Source: Streptomyces polyasparticus (GTDB lineage Bacteria; Actinomycetota; Actinomycetes; Streptomycetales; Streptomycetaceae). From it: a DNA stretch of 64,000 nucleotides. Position 1 is the first letter of the stretch. Each line of letters opens with the position of its first letter. The position numbers and the translations under genes are program-made. The DNA lies in contig NZ_JACTVJ010000030.1 of NCBI RefSeq assembly GCF_014493765.1, positions 62,001 through 126,000 of the forward strand, in the 5' to 3' direction. Positions 31,330 to 40,251 of this stretch are shown piece by piece. Under the pieces are notes generated by a model that worked only from the letters and a program-made list of their open reading frames with translations, had not been told where the DNA came from and ran no database searches.

Positions 31330-33246
31330 TCAGCGTGCTGCGGACCGGCCCTGGTGGGTGGCGCGGGCGCTACGGGCGACCCGCGTGATGACATCGGCGG
31401 GCGGGCGGGCGTCGCCGGAGCGCAGCCGGTCGATCTCTGCCGCGACGTCGGCGAGGCGGGCGCCCCGGTAAAGGGTGCGCAGGGGCAACTCGGCTCCGTA
31501 GATGCGGCGGATCCTCGCCACCATCCGGGTGGCGAGGAGGGACTGCCCGCCGAGCCGGAAGAAGTCATGGTTCCTGCCCACTCCCCTGACGTCGAGCAGC
31601 TCCTCCCACATGGCGGCCAGTCGGCGTTCGGTGTCGGTCTGCGGCGGCACATGGGGGGTTTCGCAGGTCCGGCTGTCCTGACTGGCTGCGGGCAGGGCCG
31701 ACTTGTCGACCTTGCCGTTCGGGGTGAGCGGCATGCGCTCCAGGAGGACAACGGCGGCGGGCACCATCACGGGCGGCAGGTCCTGGCGCAGGTGCTCCCG
31801 CAGCACGTCGGGCGACGGGGCGTCGCCCGCTCCCGACAGCACGGCGTATGCGGTGAGATCGAGGCACTGGCCCTGTGCGTCGCGGCGCGGGACGACCACG
31901 GCGTCGAGCACCGCAGGGTGCTGACGCAGCAGTTGGGTGACTTCGCCGGGCTCGACCCGGAAGCCCCGGATCTTCACCTGGTCATCCGACCGACCGCCGA
32001 AGCGCAGCAGGCCGTCCGCACCGAGGGCTGCGCGGTCCCCGGTGCGATACATCCGGGCGCCGGGCCGTCGGGAGAAGGGGTCGGGGACGAAGCGTTCGGC
32101 GGTCAGCGCGGGCCGCCCGAGGTAACCCTGCGCCACACCGGGGCCGCCGACGCACACCTCGCCCGGCACACCGTCGGGCACGGGGCGCCCGAGCCCGTCC
32201 AGGAGGTGGACCGTCCGGTCACCTACTGCGCGGCCGATGGGAATGCCGTCGGCGTCCTGCGGATCGGCGGCTGCGATGGGGTGCACGGTGCTGAACACGG
32301 TGCATTCCGAGGGGCCGTAGCCGTTGACGATCCGGGTGCCGGGAAGGGCGGCCAGTGCACGGGACACATGGGTCGGGGACAGTGTCTCGCCGCCGATCAG
32401 CAGGTGTTGGAGTCCCCGCAGCAGGTGGACGTCGACGTCCACCACGGTGTTGAAGGCGGCAGCGCTCAGCCACAGCACTGTCGCACCGTGCTCGGCGGCC
32501 GTCCGGGCCACAGCGACGGGGTCTCCTGCGTCGCCCTCGAAAATCACCACGGTGCCGCCACTGAGCAGCGCCGGATAGAGGTCGAGTACGTGTCCGTCCC
32601 AGGAGAGCGACGAGTGGTGCACCGTAACGGCCCCGGGGCCCCAGAAGGCATAGGTCTCGTCCCGGAAGAAGCCCTCGACGGCCCGGTGCGGCACCTCGGC
32701 GCCCTTCGGCGTGCCGGTGGAGCCGGAGGTGTACGGCACATACATGACATCGTCCGGCAGGACGATGACGCCGGGGTCGTGCGGCGAACCGCCCATGACG
32801 GCCGGCTCGCACGGATCGACGCCCCGTACGCCGGGGGCGAAGAGGTCGGTGTCCTGGCCTTCCGGGGCGACTTCGAGGCCGATGTGGTTCTCGGCGACCA
32901 TGCGTGCCAGCCGGGCGGGAGACTGGCCCGCTTCGAGCGGCACATACGCCGCACCCGTCTTGAGCACGGCGAGCATCGCCACCACGAAGTCGGCGGACCT
33001 CGGCAGCCGCAGCCCCACCCGTCCGCCTGCGCCCGCGCCGAGTTCGATGAGGCGGTGCGCCATGCGGTTGGCACGCTCGTTGAGTTCCCGGTAGGAGAGC
33101 GTGCCGCCGCTGCACACCAGAGCGGCTGCGTCGGGGGTACGCCGGGCCCACGCCTCGAAGGCCGCACCGACACCTCCGGCGGGAACTGCGGGAGTATCCG
33201 CCGCGTGCTTGCGACGCTCGTCCTCGGTGTCGCCGTCCACGTTCAT
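31330..33246 (-). CDS. NRPS loading module (A-T)
   Basis: 638 residues with an adenylation domain and a carrier domain but no condensation domain, so it probably starts the peptide. Motifs: YTSGSTGTPKG, SLSWDGHVLDLY, VLWLSAAAFN, NGYGPSECTVF, YRTGDRA, and GKVDKSAL. The carrier serine is in LGGQSLLA. The hand-read code DGLWLGGVFK is close to valine codes (DALWLGGTFK), so Val or a close analogue is a fair guess. It is the first gene of the minus-strand operon that continues through SnoaL, BCAT, C-A-T, C, LOG, M20 and MFS. Confidence 0.92.
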   Translation of the reverse strand: MNVDGDTEDERRKHAADTPAVPAGGVGAAFEAWARRTPDAAALVCSGGTLSYRELNERANRMAHRLIELGAGAGGRVGLRLPRSADFVVAMLAVLKTGAAYVPLEAGQSPARLARMVAENHIGLEVAPEGQDTDLFAPGVRGVDPCEPAVMGGSPHDPGVIVLPDDVMYVPYTSGSTGTPKGAEVPHRAVEGFFRDETYAFWGPGAVTVHHSSLSWDGHVLDLYPALLSGGTVVIFEGDAGDPVAVARTAAEHGATVLWLSAAAFNTVVDVDVHLLRGLQHLLIGGETLSPTHVSRALAALPGTRIVNGYGPSECTVFSTVHPIAAADPQDADGIPIGRAVGDRTVHLLDGLGRPVPDGVPGEVCVGGPGVAQGYLGRPALTAERFVPDPFSRRPGARMYRTGDRAALGADGLLRFGGRSDDQVKIRGFRVEPGEVTQLLRQHPAVLDAVVVPRRDAQGQCLDLTAYAVLSGAGDAPSPDVLREHLRQDLPPVMVPAAVVLLERMPLTPNGKVDKSALPAASQDSRTCETPHVPPQTDTERRLAAMWEELLDVRGVGRNHDFFRLGGQSLLATRMVARIRRIYGAELPLRTLYRGARLADVAAEIDRLRSGDARPPADVITRVARSARATHQGRSAAR

Positions 33247-33707
33247 CAGGGCCTCCCCAGAAGCACGACCATCCTGGTGAAGACGCTGACCCGCAGTGCT
33301 ATCGAGCTGGTTTCCCGCCCCTATCGCGCCGGTCGGCGGCGGGCGCCGAGATCCGCCCCGGGGCAGGGACAGCGGATCAGCTCGACGGCGCGAACGCTGT
33401 CCTTTGCGCAGCGTGGCAAACCAGGCTCAGGTCATATCCGGGAACACATCGGCTGCACCTTCTGCGTCCTCGAAGACGAGTTCAGCCACTACGTGTTGGG
33501 CGACGCTGACGGTGTGCATGAGGGCGACGCTTTCGTTGTGGACCAGGTGGGGTGAGAACGACCCCGGCGGCCGTAGGCGGAGACCCGCTCGGCGATCCCC
33601 ACCAGCACACCCGCGTCCAGGCACTGCGCCGGCGGGCCGACCGGACCCCGGACTTCGGGGTCTCGGTGGCCGACGCGCAGGCCTGAGGGCGTGAGGGCGC
33701 ACAGGAA
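33247..33707. other. Intergenic region upstream of the A-T operon, with possible gene remnants
   Basis: About 460 bp without a credible complete gene. It should contain the promoter for the minus-strand NRPS operon. Two stretches look protein-like but lack proper gene ends. A minus-strand 30-codon segment at 33427-33519 reads MHTVSVAQHVVAELVFED and ends ADVFPDMT. A plus-strand segment ending at 33686 reads DPHQHTRVQALRRRADRT and ends DAQA. Both may be relics of genes lost at the cluster edge. I recognise neither. Confidence 0.4.
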
Positions 33708-34793
33708 TCAGTGCGCCGAGAAGCGATGCACCGTTGTCGACCGGTACGTCTCGCCGGGGCGCAGCACCGTTGACGGGAACGAGGGGTGGTTGGGCGAGTC
33801 GGGGAAGTGCTGGGTTTCCAGACATAGCCCGTCGCCTTGCCGGTAGACCGTGTCGCCCGAACCGACCAGGGTGCCGTCCAGGAGGTTGCCTGCGTAGAAC
33901 TGCAGGCCCGGCTCGATCGTGGCGAGCTCCAGGGTGCGGCCCGAGGCCGGGTCGTGCAGTGTCGCCACCTTCTCGGGGCGGTCCGTGAGGCCTTTGTCGA
34001 GCGCCCAGTTGTGGTCGAAGCCCTTCGCGTGCAGGAGCTGTTCGTGCGCGGTCCGGATATCCCGGCCGACTGTCTTGGACCGCCGGAAGTCGAAGGGTGT
34101 GCCGGCCACTTCGGCGAGCTCCCCGGTGGGGATGAGCCCCGCGTCGACCGGTGTGTACCGGGCGGCCTCGATGCTCAGCTCGTGGTGGTGCGCGCTGCCG
34201 GAGTCCTCGCCCGCCAGGTTCCAGTACACATGGCTGGTGAGGCTGACCACCGTGGGTTCGTCGGTGGTCGCCTCGTAGTCGATACGCCAGGCGCCGTCCT
34301 CGGTCAGGGTGTAGACCACCTTTGTGGTGAGCTTGCCGGGGAAATCCATTTCGCCGGCGGCGCTGGTGCATCGCAGCACAAGGCCGATGTCCTGGCCGTC
34401 CGTGAACGGCTCGATGTCCCACACGCGCTTGTCGAAACCCTCTGGTCCGCCGTGCAGACTGTTCCCGCTCTCGTTGGCGAGGAGCGGGTAGGTCGTGCCG
34501 TCCAGCGTGAAGCGGGCCTTGCCGATGCGGTTGCCATAGCGTCCGATCAGCGCCCCGAAGTACGGGCTGGACTCCACGTAGTCATCGAGTCCGGCGAACC
34601 CGAGGGACACATTGCGGCAGCGTCCCAGGCGGTCGGGGATCTCCAGGGACTGCACGATGCCGCCGTACGAGAGGACCTTGAGCCGGGTACCGCCGTTGGC
34701 CAGCGTCCAGCGATGAACCTCGGTGCCGTCGGCGAGTTCGCCGAACAACTCGCCGGTTGCGGCACGGGTTGTGGCATCTGTAGGGATCCGCAT
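33708..34793 (-). CDS. galM: Aldose 1-epimerase (galactose mutarotase)
   Basis: 361 residues. Family features: LSYGGIVQSLEIPDR, GRYGNRIGKARF, the NSLHGGPEGFDKR block with a catalytic histidine, SLTSHVYWNLAG with the second histidine, and a C-terminal GLCLETQHFPDSPNHPSF with the conserved glutamate. It interconverts alpha and beta anomers of aldohexoses. Starts at the ATG at 34793, 2 bp after the stop of the U32-like gene, so the two form an operon under the CGAAATTTCG site. No relation to the NRPS cluster is apparent. Confidence 0.95.
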   Translation of the reverse strand: MRIPTDATTRAATGELFGELADGTEVHRWTLANGGTRLKVLSYGGIVQSLEIPDRLGRCRNVSLGFAGLDDYVESSPYFGALIGRYGNRIGKARFTLDGTTYPLLANESGNSLHGGPEGFDKRVWDIEPFTDGQDIGLVLRCTSAAGEMDFPGKLTTKVVYTLTEDGAWRIDYEATTDEPTVVSLTSHVYWNLAGEDSGSAHHHELSIEAARYTPVDAGLIPTGELAEVAGTPFDFRRSKTVGRDIRTAHEQLLHAKGFDHNWALDKGLTDRPEKVATLHDPASGRTLELATIEPGLQFYAGNLLDGTLVGSGDTVYRQGDGLCLETQHFPDSPNHPSFPSTVLRPGETYRSTTVHRFSAH

Positions 34794-34795
34794 GA

Positions 34796-35617
34796 TCAGC
34801 AACCTCCAGTGAAGCGCCGGAGCCTGCCGGGCTGGCGGGAACCGGGCGGTGACATCCCGTCGTCGGCTCCATTCCGGGCGAGGAGGTCGAGGGCGAGCCT
34901 GCCCCGGCGTACGCGCTCGCGAGCGGTATCGAGGGTGAGATCGCGCAGATGCGCGCCGTACGGATGGATGCCGGGCGCCTTGCTGAGGCCGAACTTCAGA
35001 TACACGGGTGCGCCGCGCCGGATCAGCTCTGCGATCTCGTACATGCATGCATGGCCGCCGAGGTCGTCGGGCGCTTCGACGTACATGTCCGACGGCGCAC
35101 TCGAGACCCGGCGGATCTCGGTGCAGTGGTCGAGCGTGAGGTCGGACGGCACATTCAGGGAGTCCGCGCCGAGCTGCTCGAAGACGGCGTACGAGGCGGG
35201 GTTGACCGGGCCGATGAGGGCCGAGACCTTCAGGGTGGTATCGGCGGGCATGATGCCTTCGAGGCGGGCGCGGTGCAGGGCCCACAGCACGTCCTCATCC
35301 GCGATGAGCAGGCACTTGACGCCCAACTCTGTGGCCCGTAGGGCGTCTTCGTGGCAGCCGATGATCTCGGCGTCGGACAGCATCCACACACCGCTGCCCT
35401 GGCTGATGCGGTGGACCGGCACATCGAGGAGCGAGCTCTCCTTGAGCACCACGGCGAGCGCCTCGGGCCCCTCGACCGAAGAAATCTCGGTACGCCAGAT
35501 GCCGTCGTCGGGGAAGGTGTACGGCGAGGCGTCGGCCGCGTCGAGGTCGTGTACGCCATGGCCGAGCCTGGCCAAGGCATCGACGCCCGGGCGGCGGGGT
35601 GATGGCGGGGCCGTCAC
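34796..35617 (-). CDS. U32-peptidase-like protein, apparently with an internal deletion
   Basis: 273 residues from a GTG at 35617 (GGAG four bases upstream). Blocks such as LKESSLLDVPVHRISQGSGV, ELGVKCLLIADEDVLWALH, VSALIGPVNPASYAV, LNVPSDLTL, EAPDDLGGHACMYEIAELI and PYGAHLRDLTLDTARERV resemble an actinomycete U32-family protein found beside sugar genes. From memory, relatives carry an extra stretch of roughly 40 residues between the SDAEI and ATELGVK blocks that is absent here. If so, this copy is shortened in frame and may be impaired. Its role is unknown; pairing with galM suggests sugar metabolism. Confidence 0.6.
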   Translation of the reverse strand: MTAPPSPRRPGVDALARLGHGVHDLDAADASPYTFPDDGIWRTEISSVEGPEALAVVLKESSLLDVPVHRISQGSGVWMLSDAEIIGCHEDALRATELGVKCLLIADEDVLWALHRARLEGIMPADTTLKVSALIGPVNPASYAVFEQLGADSLNVPSDLTLDHCTEIRRVSSAPSDMYVEAPDDLGGHACMYEIAELIRRGAPVYLKFGLSKAPGIHPYGAHLRDLTLDTARERVRRGRLALDLLARNGADDGMSPPGSRQPGRLRRFTGGC

Positions 35618-35631
35618 GGAACTCCTCTGTT

Positions 35632-35660
35632 CGAAATTTCGTCACACGTTCGAAATCTTG
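35632..35660 (-). promoter_or_regulatory. Operator-like repeats (CGAAATTTCG and TTCGAAATCTTG) upstream of the sugar operon
   Basis: A perfect 10-bp palindrome CGAAATTTCG at 35632-35641 is followed at 35648-35660 by GTTCGAAATCTTG, which repeats the TTCGAAAT core. They lie 15-43 bp upstream of the U32-like GTG start. CGAAA-N-TTTCG-type palindromes are typical of LacI-family sugar repressors in Streptomyces, so this is probably the operator for the U32-galM operon. Confidence 0.6.
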
Positions 35661-35778
35661 GCGTGACCGTATTCAGCGCTCCGCGCAGGTGTCAATAGCA
35701 CCGGTGTCCCTGTGCCGCGCAGAGGGGAGCGGTCAGGGCCGGCCTAGGGCTTCCTGCGGAAAGGTGACGGACGGCGCA

Positions 35779-35817
35779 CTGCCGTGCGGACGGCCTTCAG
35801 GGACATCCGCACGGCAG
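35779..35817 (-). terminator. Hairpin terminator downstream of the small secreted protein gene
   Basis: Perfect 12-bp arms CTGCCGTGCGGA (35779-35790) and TCCGCACGGCAG (35806-35817) with a 15-nt loop. It starts about 30 bp past the stop of the secreted protein gene at 35849 on the minus strand and should end that transcript. Confidence 0.75.
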
Positions 35818-35848
35818 CCCATGGACTTCGCCGCGAAGTCGCAATCAG

Positions 35849-36250
35849 CTACTGGTAGATCTCGCCATTTGATGCGGCGATGGTCGCGAACCGCAGCCAG
35901 TACTTGGTGCCGTCCTTGACGTCCGTGGCGATAGTTGTCCGCTTGTCTGCGAGTGCCGTCGTGAAGTTGGTCTGGCAGTAGTTGATGGTGCTGCCATCGC
36001 TCTTGAGGAAGCACACCTTCACGTTGACCCACATCGACTTGGGCCGGATGTGGATGTCGCTGCAGTTCGTTGTGGTCTTGGTCCCGGTCCACCTGAACGT
36101 GGCGCTACCCGCGCTCTTGCTGTACTTCTTCGGGGCGGAGAAGCATTTCTCGGGTGTGGCCTCGTAGGCGGAAGCTCCGGTGCTGCTCATGCCTACCGCA
36201 GTGAGTGCACCCGCGAGCGCGAGAGCAGCGGTCCGTTTACGCAAGGCCAT
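35849..36250 (-). CDS. Small secreted protein, unknown function
   Basis: 133 residues with a Sec signal peptide (MALRKRT, a hydrophobic Ala/Leu core, likely cleavage after GASA near residue 28). The mature part of about 105 residues has four cysteines (in EKCFS, TNCSD, KVCFL and NYCQT), which suggests two disulfides, and beta-rich Thr/Lys sequence (FRWTGTKTTT, KYWLRFATIA). No family is recognised. It has its own terminator and diverges from the KilAC-like gene. Confidence 0.8.
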   Translation of the reverse strand: MALRKRTAALALAGALTAVGMSSTGASAYEATPEKCFSAPKKYSKSAGSATFRWTGTKTTTNCSDIHIRPKSMWVNVKVCFLKSDGSTINYCQTNFTTALADKRTTIATDVKDGTKYWLRFATIAASNGEIYQ

Positions 36251-36633
36251 GAATCCTCCGTGGGTGATCGCGGTACGTACGTCAGGGGCACTTTGACGCA
36301 GCGACCTCGCGTGAACCTTGTAGAGACCTGAAATCCGCAGGCAGGGTCAGGTGCCGTTGATGAGGTTCTCGGCGAGGAACGGGGAGAACGTGCTGGCGGG
36401 TGTGCCGGGTGGAGCGGTGCCGCACTGGCCGTCGGCTCATCCGGCAGAACGCCGCCATGCACCCGCTCCTCGCCCAGCGCACACCGCCCGTCACCGCGGA
36501 CACATCGCCCGCGCCCGAGTTCTGGGACGACGCCGGTTCCTGATCAGCAGTCCGGGCAGCCGATTCGTACGGTTCGCGCATACGCCCTGCGGTAGCGTCG
36601 CAGACAGGGTTGGCCAGGAGGGGGCGTTGGGTC
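36251..36633. other. Divergent intergenic region (383 bp)
   Basis: Lies between the minus-strand secreted protein and the plus-strand KilAC-like gene and must hold both promoters. A short plus-strand reading frame (28 codons, MHPLLAQRTPPVTADTSPA onward, ending FWDDAGS) lies near 36457-36543. It has no good ribosome site and is probably chance or a relic. Nothing else is convincing. Confidence 0.4.
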
Positions 36634-37161
36634 ATGGGGAAGTCCGCGCGGGTGCTGGGCCGGGAGTTCGGGCGATCGGCCCGCGAGATGAACGAGCTCC
36701 TGAAGGCGCACGGTTACCTGTATGGCAAGCCTGGCGCATATGGGCTCACCGAGAAGGGCCGGCAGTACGGCCAGGAGCAGCACCATTCGCGTGGCACGGG
36801 TGGCTCCGCGCAGTACAACCCGCAATGGGAGACGCGGACGTGGTCCGATGAGACGGCATCTGCGCTGTGGGCCGACATGGAGGCCAATCCTGGAGGCGGC
36901 GCTCCGTCCGACGACGTTCCTCCTCAGGAGGCGAAGCACGTCGATCCGGGCCCGCGCCACGACGGCAGTGACGAGCGTGAGACCAGCTGGAAAGAGGTCG
37001 CGGCCATCGGCATGGTGGCCGGTGCCTTTCTCGCCGCGCCCCACGTGAAGCCGTTCTGGCACGACAAGTTGAAGCCTGCCGCGCGGTCGCTTCGGCGGAG
37101 GTTCGCAAAGGGAGAACCGGGCGAAGGCAACTCCGGCAGCAGCGGGTCACCCGCGAGCTGA
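36634..37161 (+). CDS. Protein with KilAC/Ant-like N-terminal DNA-binding domain
   Basis: 175 residues from the ATG at 36634 (AGGAGGGGG about 10 bases upstream). Residues about 4-48 (LGREFGRSAREMNELLKAHG followed by YGKPGAYGLTEKGRQYG) match the helix-turn-helix-like module of phage antirepressor C-terminal (KilAC/ANT) domains. The middle is low-complexity and polar. A hydrophobic segment (EVAAIGMVAGAFLAAPHV) near residue 135 could be a single membrane anchor. A DNA-binding, possibly membrane-tethered regulator is possible; its target is unknown. Confidence 0.65.
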   Translation: MGKSARVLGREFGRSAREMNELLKAHGYLYGKPGAYGLTEKGRQYGQEQHHSRGTGGSAQYNPQWETRTWSDETASALWADMEANPGGGAPSDDVPPQEAKHVDPGPRHDGSDERETSWKEVAAIGMVAGAFLAAPHVKPFWHDKLKPAARSLRRRFAKGEPGEGNSGSSGSPAS

Positions 37162-38032
37162 ATGGAGTGAGTCGTGCGCGCTTGCCCGGCACGATGCGCA
37201 CGCTTCACTCCACCATCGCGCACACCGGGTTCTGGGACGCCCCTCTGGCTCAATGCGAACTTCACCTCCTCGAAGGAGGCCTTCCCAACGCTGAGCCTTG
37301 CCTCTTCGAATGTCACGGGGGAGGAGAAGGTTGATCTGCGGAATGTGATCAGCTCGGCGTGGAACGTCGCGCCTTTGAAGGTGACTTCGCCGAAGAAGTG
37401 GCTGTCGGAGAAGTCTCCTCCGTGGAGGAGTGCCCCGGTGAAGTCAAGGGACGCCGTACACCAGGAAGTATCTGAGTCCGGGGACCTGAGGTGATCACGG
37501 ATGGCTCGGATGATCGTGAGCCGGACCTCGCGCTCGCCCTCCCGATAGCCGGGATCTGTGGCGACAGGCTGGTACGGCATCCGCAGGTACGAGCAGAGCA
37601 CGTCGATGCAGACCTGTCGTTGCTCGCCCAATCGTCCGCAAGGCGAGCAAGAGCGTAGACGCCGGCAAGACGGACGGCGGCCTGGTCGTGCCCGAGCTGC
37701 TCTGCGGCTGTCGTGTACCGCTCGGCCAGTTGGGAGGCATCGGCGCGGTGAGCGTCGCCCTCGGCGAGCAGCTGCTTGCGGTAGGCGTACAGGCCGGCCA
37801 GCATCGCGCCAATCAGGGTCAGGATGGTGACGGTGGTCTTGATGACATCGTTGACGCTGGCCTGCTTGCTGGTGCCGCAGTCGGCGTCCAGCCAGATGCG
37901 CACCAGAAGGTACAGCCCGATACCCAGGAAGCCCACACACAGCAGCGTCACGGGGGCGACGATCGACACGGGCCACAGCCTCGGCGTGTAACGCCCGCGC
38001 GGGGCTTCGCTGTTCCTTCGGGACAGATCCAC
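37162..38032 (-). pseudogene. Pentapeptide-repeat membrane protein, frameshifted
   Basis: The N-terminal frame from the GTG at 38032 encodes two transmembrane segments (VSIVAPVTLLCVGFLGIGLY and VTILTLIGAMLAGLYAY), then RYTTAAEQLGHDQAAVRLAG and YALARLADDW. The protein then continues in another frame as GEQRQVCIDVLCSYLRMPYQ, VRLTIIRAIRDHL, and pentapeptide-like strands (FTGALLHGGDFSDSHFFG). Adding one G to the GGG at 37627-37629 (CCC on the plus strand) restores DDWGEQRQVCIDV, which matches the family pattern. The frame then runs antisense into the KilAC-like gene, so the true C terminus is unclear. It is either a pseudogene or carries a homopolymer sequencing error. Confidence 0.7.
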
Positions 38033-38112
38033 ACCACGATCGTGCCGGGCCTAGGGTGTTCCGGTCGCGGCTCGGGACAAGACACAAGGCTGCTTCCGGT
38101 TAGGAACGTGGG

Positions 38113-38330
38113 CTACGTCAAGCCTGCGGAGGCGTTTCGTCCAACTCGTCGGCGGCCGCGCATGTAGCCGAGCAGCTCCCGGCTGTTGGGCGCCCATCCG
38201 CCTTGGCGGGGGATGGCGACGGCGCCCTTGCCCTATTTGCGTCCCTCGGTGGCCAGGCCAGCGCGCAGGATGCGGCCGGTCCACACGATCGGGACCTGCG
38301 CGCGTACAGGGATCCGTTCGACCGGCCGGA
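38113..38330 (-). pseudogene. Gene remnant with an in-frame amber stop, unrecognised
   Basis: One frame reads RIPVRAQVPIVWTGRILRAG, LATEGRK, then TAG (38233-38235), and continues in the same frame as GKGAVAIPRQGGWAPNSREL, LGYMRGRRRVGRNASAGLT to a second stop at 38113. Both halves look like real protein, which suggests a nonsense-mutated C-terminal gene fragment. No family is recognised and no start is visible, because the SDR gene begins its 3' end at 38355. Confidence 0.3.
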
Positions 38331-38354
38331 CGCGGACAGAACCGAACCGGCCTC

Positions 38355-39164
38355 TCAGCCTCCACCGCCCGGCGGCCTGCGTGTCCGCTGTCGCTTCACC
38401 GCAGCCTCGAGGACGCCGCTGAGGGCAAGGGGTGCCAGTCGGCGGGCTCTCCACAGGGTGGTGTTGCCCCTGCCGGGAAAGGCGTACAACTTCCCTTTGT
38501 CCAGTGCTCTCTCCGCGGCGGCCAGAACCGCGGCGGGAGGAATGCCCGGGTTGTCATTGACGATGTCGGGGCGCGAGCGGCGCAGCGCTTTGAGCATGGG
38601 TGTCTCCACCGCGGCCGGACAGACGCAGACGATCCGGACGCCGGTGCGCCTGCACTCGGCGGCGAGGGCCTCGCAGAAGGAGATGACGGCCGCCTTGGAC
38701 GCGCTGTAGGCGCCGATGTCGGCCATGGGTATCCAGCCCGCGATCGAGGCGATCACCGTGAAGGCCCCTCGGCCACTGTCGATCATGCTCGGGACGGTGG
38801 CGCGGGCAACATGGACCGTGCCCAGGTAGTTGACGCTCATCACGCGTTCGATATCCGCGGTGGGCACGGTCAGGAGTCGGCCGATTGGTGCGATCCCCGC
38901 ACAGTGGATCACCCGTTGGATCGGGCCGATCTGTTCCTCGGCCCGCTTGACGGTGTCGTGCACGCCGGCCTCGTCGCTGAGGTCGCATACCCATGGGGTG
39001 ATCGATGGAGAGTCGGCCGACGCCTCGGCCAAGCCCACCGCGTCCAGGTCGACGGCCGCCACCGGGGCGCCGCGCGTGGCCAGCACTGCGGCGATGTGCC
39101 GGCCGGTTCCGCTGGCGGCACCGGTCACCAGCGTGGGTACGGAGGCGGGCATGTGGCGAGTCAT
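38355..39164 (-). CDS. Short-chain dehydrogenase/reductase
   Basis: 269 residues from the ATG at 39164 (AAGGTGA upstream). It has the cofactor-binding TGAASGTGRHIA (TGxxxGxG type), VDLDAVGLAEA after the second strand, CAGIAPIG, and the catalytic set S-x-YSASK (SIAGWIPMADIGAYSASKAA). It lies 88 bp downstream of the terpene cyclase in the same direction. It most likely oxidises or reduces the terpene product, or acts on a closely linked metabolite. The C terminus is extended and basic (RQRTRRPPGGGG). Confidence 0.92.
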   Translation of the reverse strand: MTRHMPASVPTLVTGAASGTGRHIAAVLATRGAPVAAVDLDAVGLAEASADSPSITPWVCDLSDEAGVHDTVKRAEEQIGPIQRVIHCAGIAPIGRLLTVPTADIERVMSVNYLGTVHVARATVPSMIDSGRGAFTVIASIAGWIPMADIGAYSASKAAVISFCEALAAECRRTGVRIVCVCPAAVETPMLKALRRSRPDIVNDNPGIPPAAVLAAAERALDKGKLYAFPGRGNTTLWRARRLAPLALSGVLEAAVKRQRTRRPPGGGG

Positions 39165-39252
39165 CGGGGTCACCTTTCGATCGGCATGCCGTGGAAGGGG
39201 CCGTGCGGAGCGGGCACCGGCCAAGGAACGAGTCACGGCGAATGCGTGCGGT

Positions 39253-40251
39253 TCACAGGAGTCCGTGGAAGTACCCGGGCCGCGTATGCGGAACGACCTG
39301 GTGCGAGGTGGTGTAGCGCAAGGTCTCGGTCTCCCAGTCGTGATAGCCGCGTATCCATGCGGACATGACCTCCACGTACTGGTGAACCGCGCTGGTCCGG
39401 GTTGCGTCGAGGCCCAGCTCCTGGCACAAGGCAGGTATCTCCGCGGCGAGTTCACAAAACCGTGTGCACCGCCGGCGCACCCGGCGGCATGTCTCGCCGA
39501 TGGCATCGGCACGGCACAGGCCGTTTTCCTTCTCGATGACCAGCACGACGTTGTCCATGTCGCCCCGGGCGGCTTCCTTCTCCAGCGAGTAGACGTCGTT
39601 GCACATGAAGGTGACATCCGTGGTGATCTGCCGCATGATCCGCATCTGCGGGCTGTGGAAGGCGACCGGCGGGACTTGGACACCCGCAGCCCGCTCCCCG
39701 AGGGAGATGGGCAGGCCGGTGCCCGACATGCCGCGGCGCACTTCCAGGAAGCGCTCCATGTCCGCGGGTACTCCCCGGCACCGGTTGATCGCCTCGTGCG
39801 CGTATGAGGCGAAGTAGTACTCCCATTCGTGCGCGGTGCGGACACACCACGGCGAGTCCGCACCGTGCCGGGCGCGTGCCCAGATGTCGCGGAAAGCGCG
39901 GGTCAGGGGATTCTCGGTGCGCGGCTGGAGGTCGTGGACCACACCGATCAGGTCGCGTACGACGACGGCCGCCCTGCTGGGTTGTCTGCCCAGAGGCCCG
40001 TCGAATTGGTCGTCGAAGAGGAAGAAGAAGGCCATCGTGTCGGCGCAGAGCGCGAGCCCGTCACCCGCGGCGTAGGGGTAGCCGCGAGCCGCAAGCTTCG
40101 GCATGTCCCAGCTGACGTACCAGTCCACCGCCGCTTCGCCCACGACCAGGCCGAACTCCCTGACCCAGTCGGTGTTGTGACGCGTGGCCGAGGCGAGGTC
40201 CGCGCTCATCCGCGGTGGGAACGGCAGCCCGAAGTCCACATCCTGCGGCAT
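39253..40251 (-). CDS. Class I terpene cyclase
   Basis: 332 residues with the actinomycete sesqui/monoterpene cyclase layout: FPPRMSADLASATRHN near the N terminus, the metal-binding FFFLFDDQFDG (DDxxD), YYFASYAHEAINR, and the NSE triad NDVYSLEKE. The C-terminal ETLRYTTSHQ carries the conserved Arg-Tyr. It would ionise a prenyl diphosphate, most likely FPP, and cyclise it. I cannot predict the product. The start ATG at 40251 is preceded by a GGGGGAGGGG site. A two-gene unit with the downstream SDR suggests an oxidised terpenoid. Confidence 0.93.
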   Translation of the reverse strand: MPQDVDFGLPFPPRMSADLASATRHNTDWVREFGLVVGEAAVDWYVSWDMPKLAARGYPYAAGDGLALCADTMAFFFLFDDQFDGPLGRQPSRAAVVVRDLIGVVHDLQPRTENPLTRAFRDIWARARHGADSPWCVRTAHEWEYYFASYAHEAINRCRGVPADMERFLEVRRGMSGTGLPISLGERAAGVQVPPVAFHSPQMRIMRQITTDVTFMCNDVYSLEKEAARGDMDNVVLVIEKENGLCRADAIGETCRRVRRRCTRFCELAAEIPALCQELGLDATRTSAVHQYVEVMSAWIRGYHDWETETLRYTTSHQVVPHTRPGYFHGLL

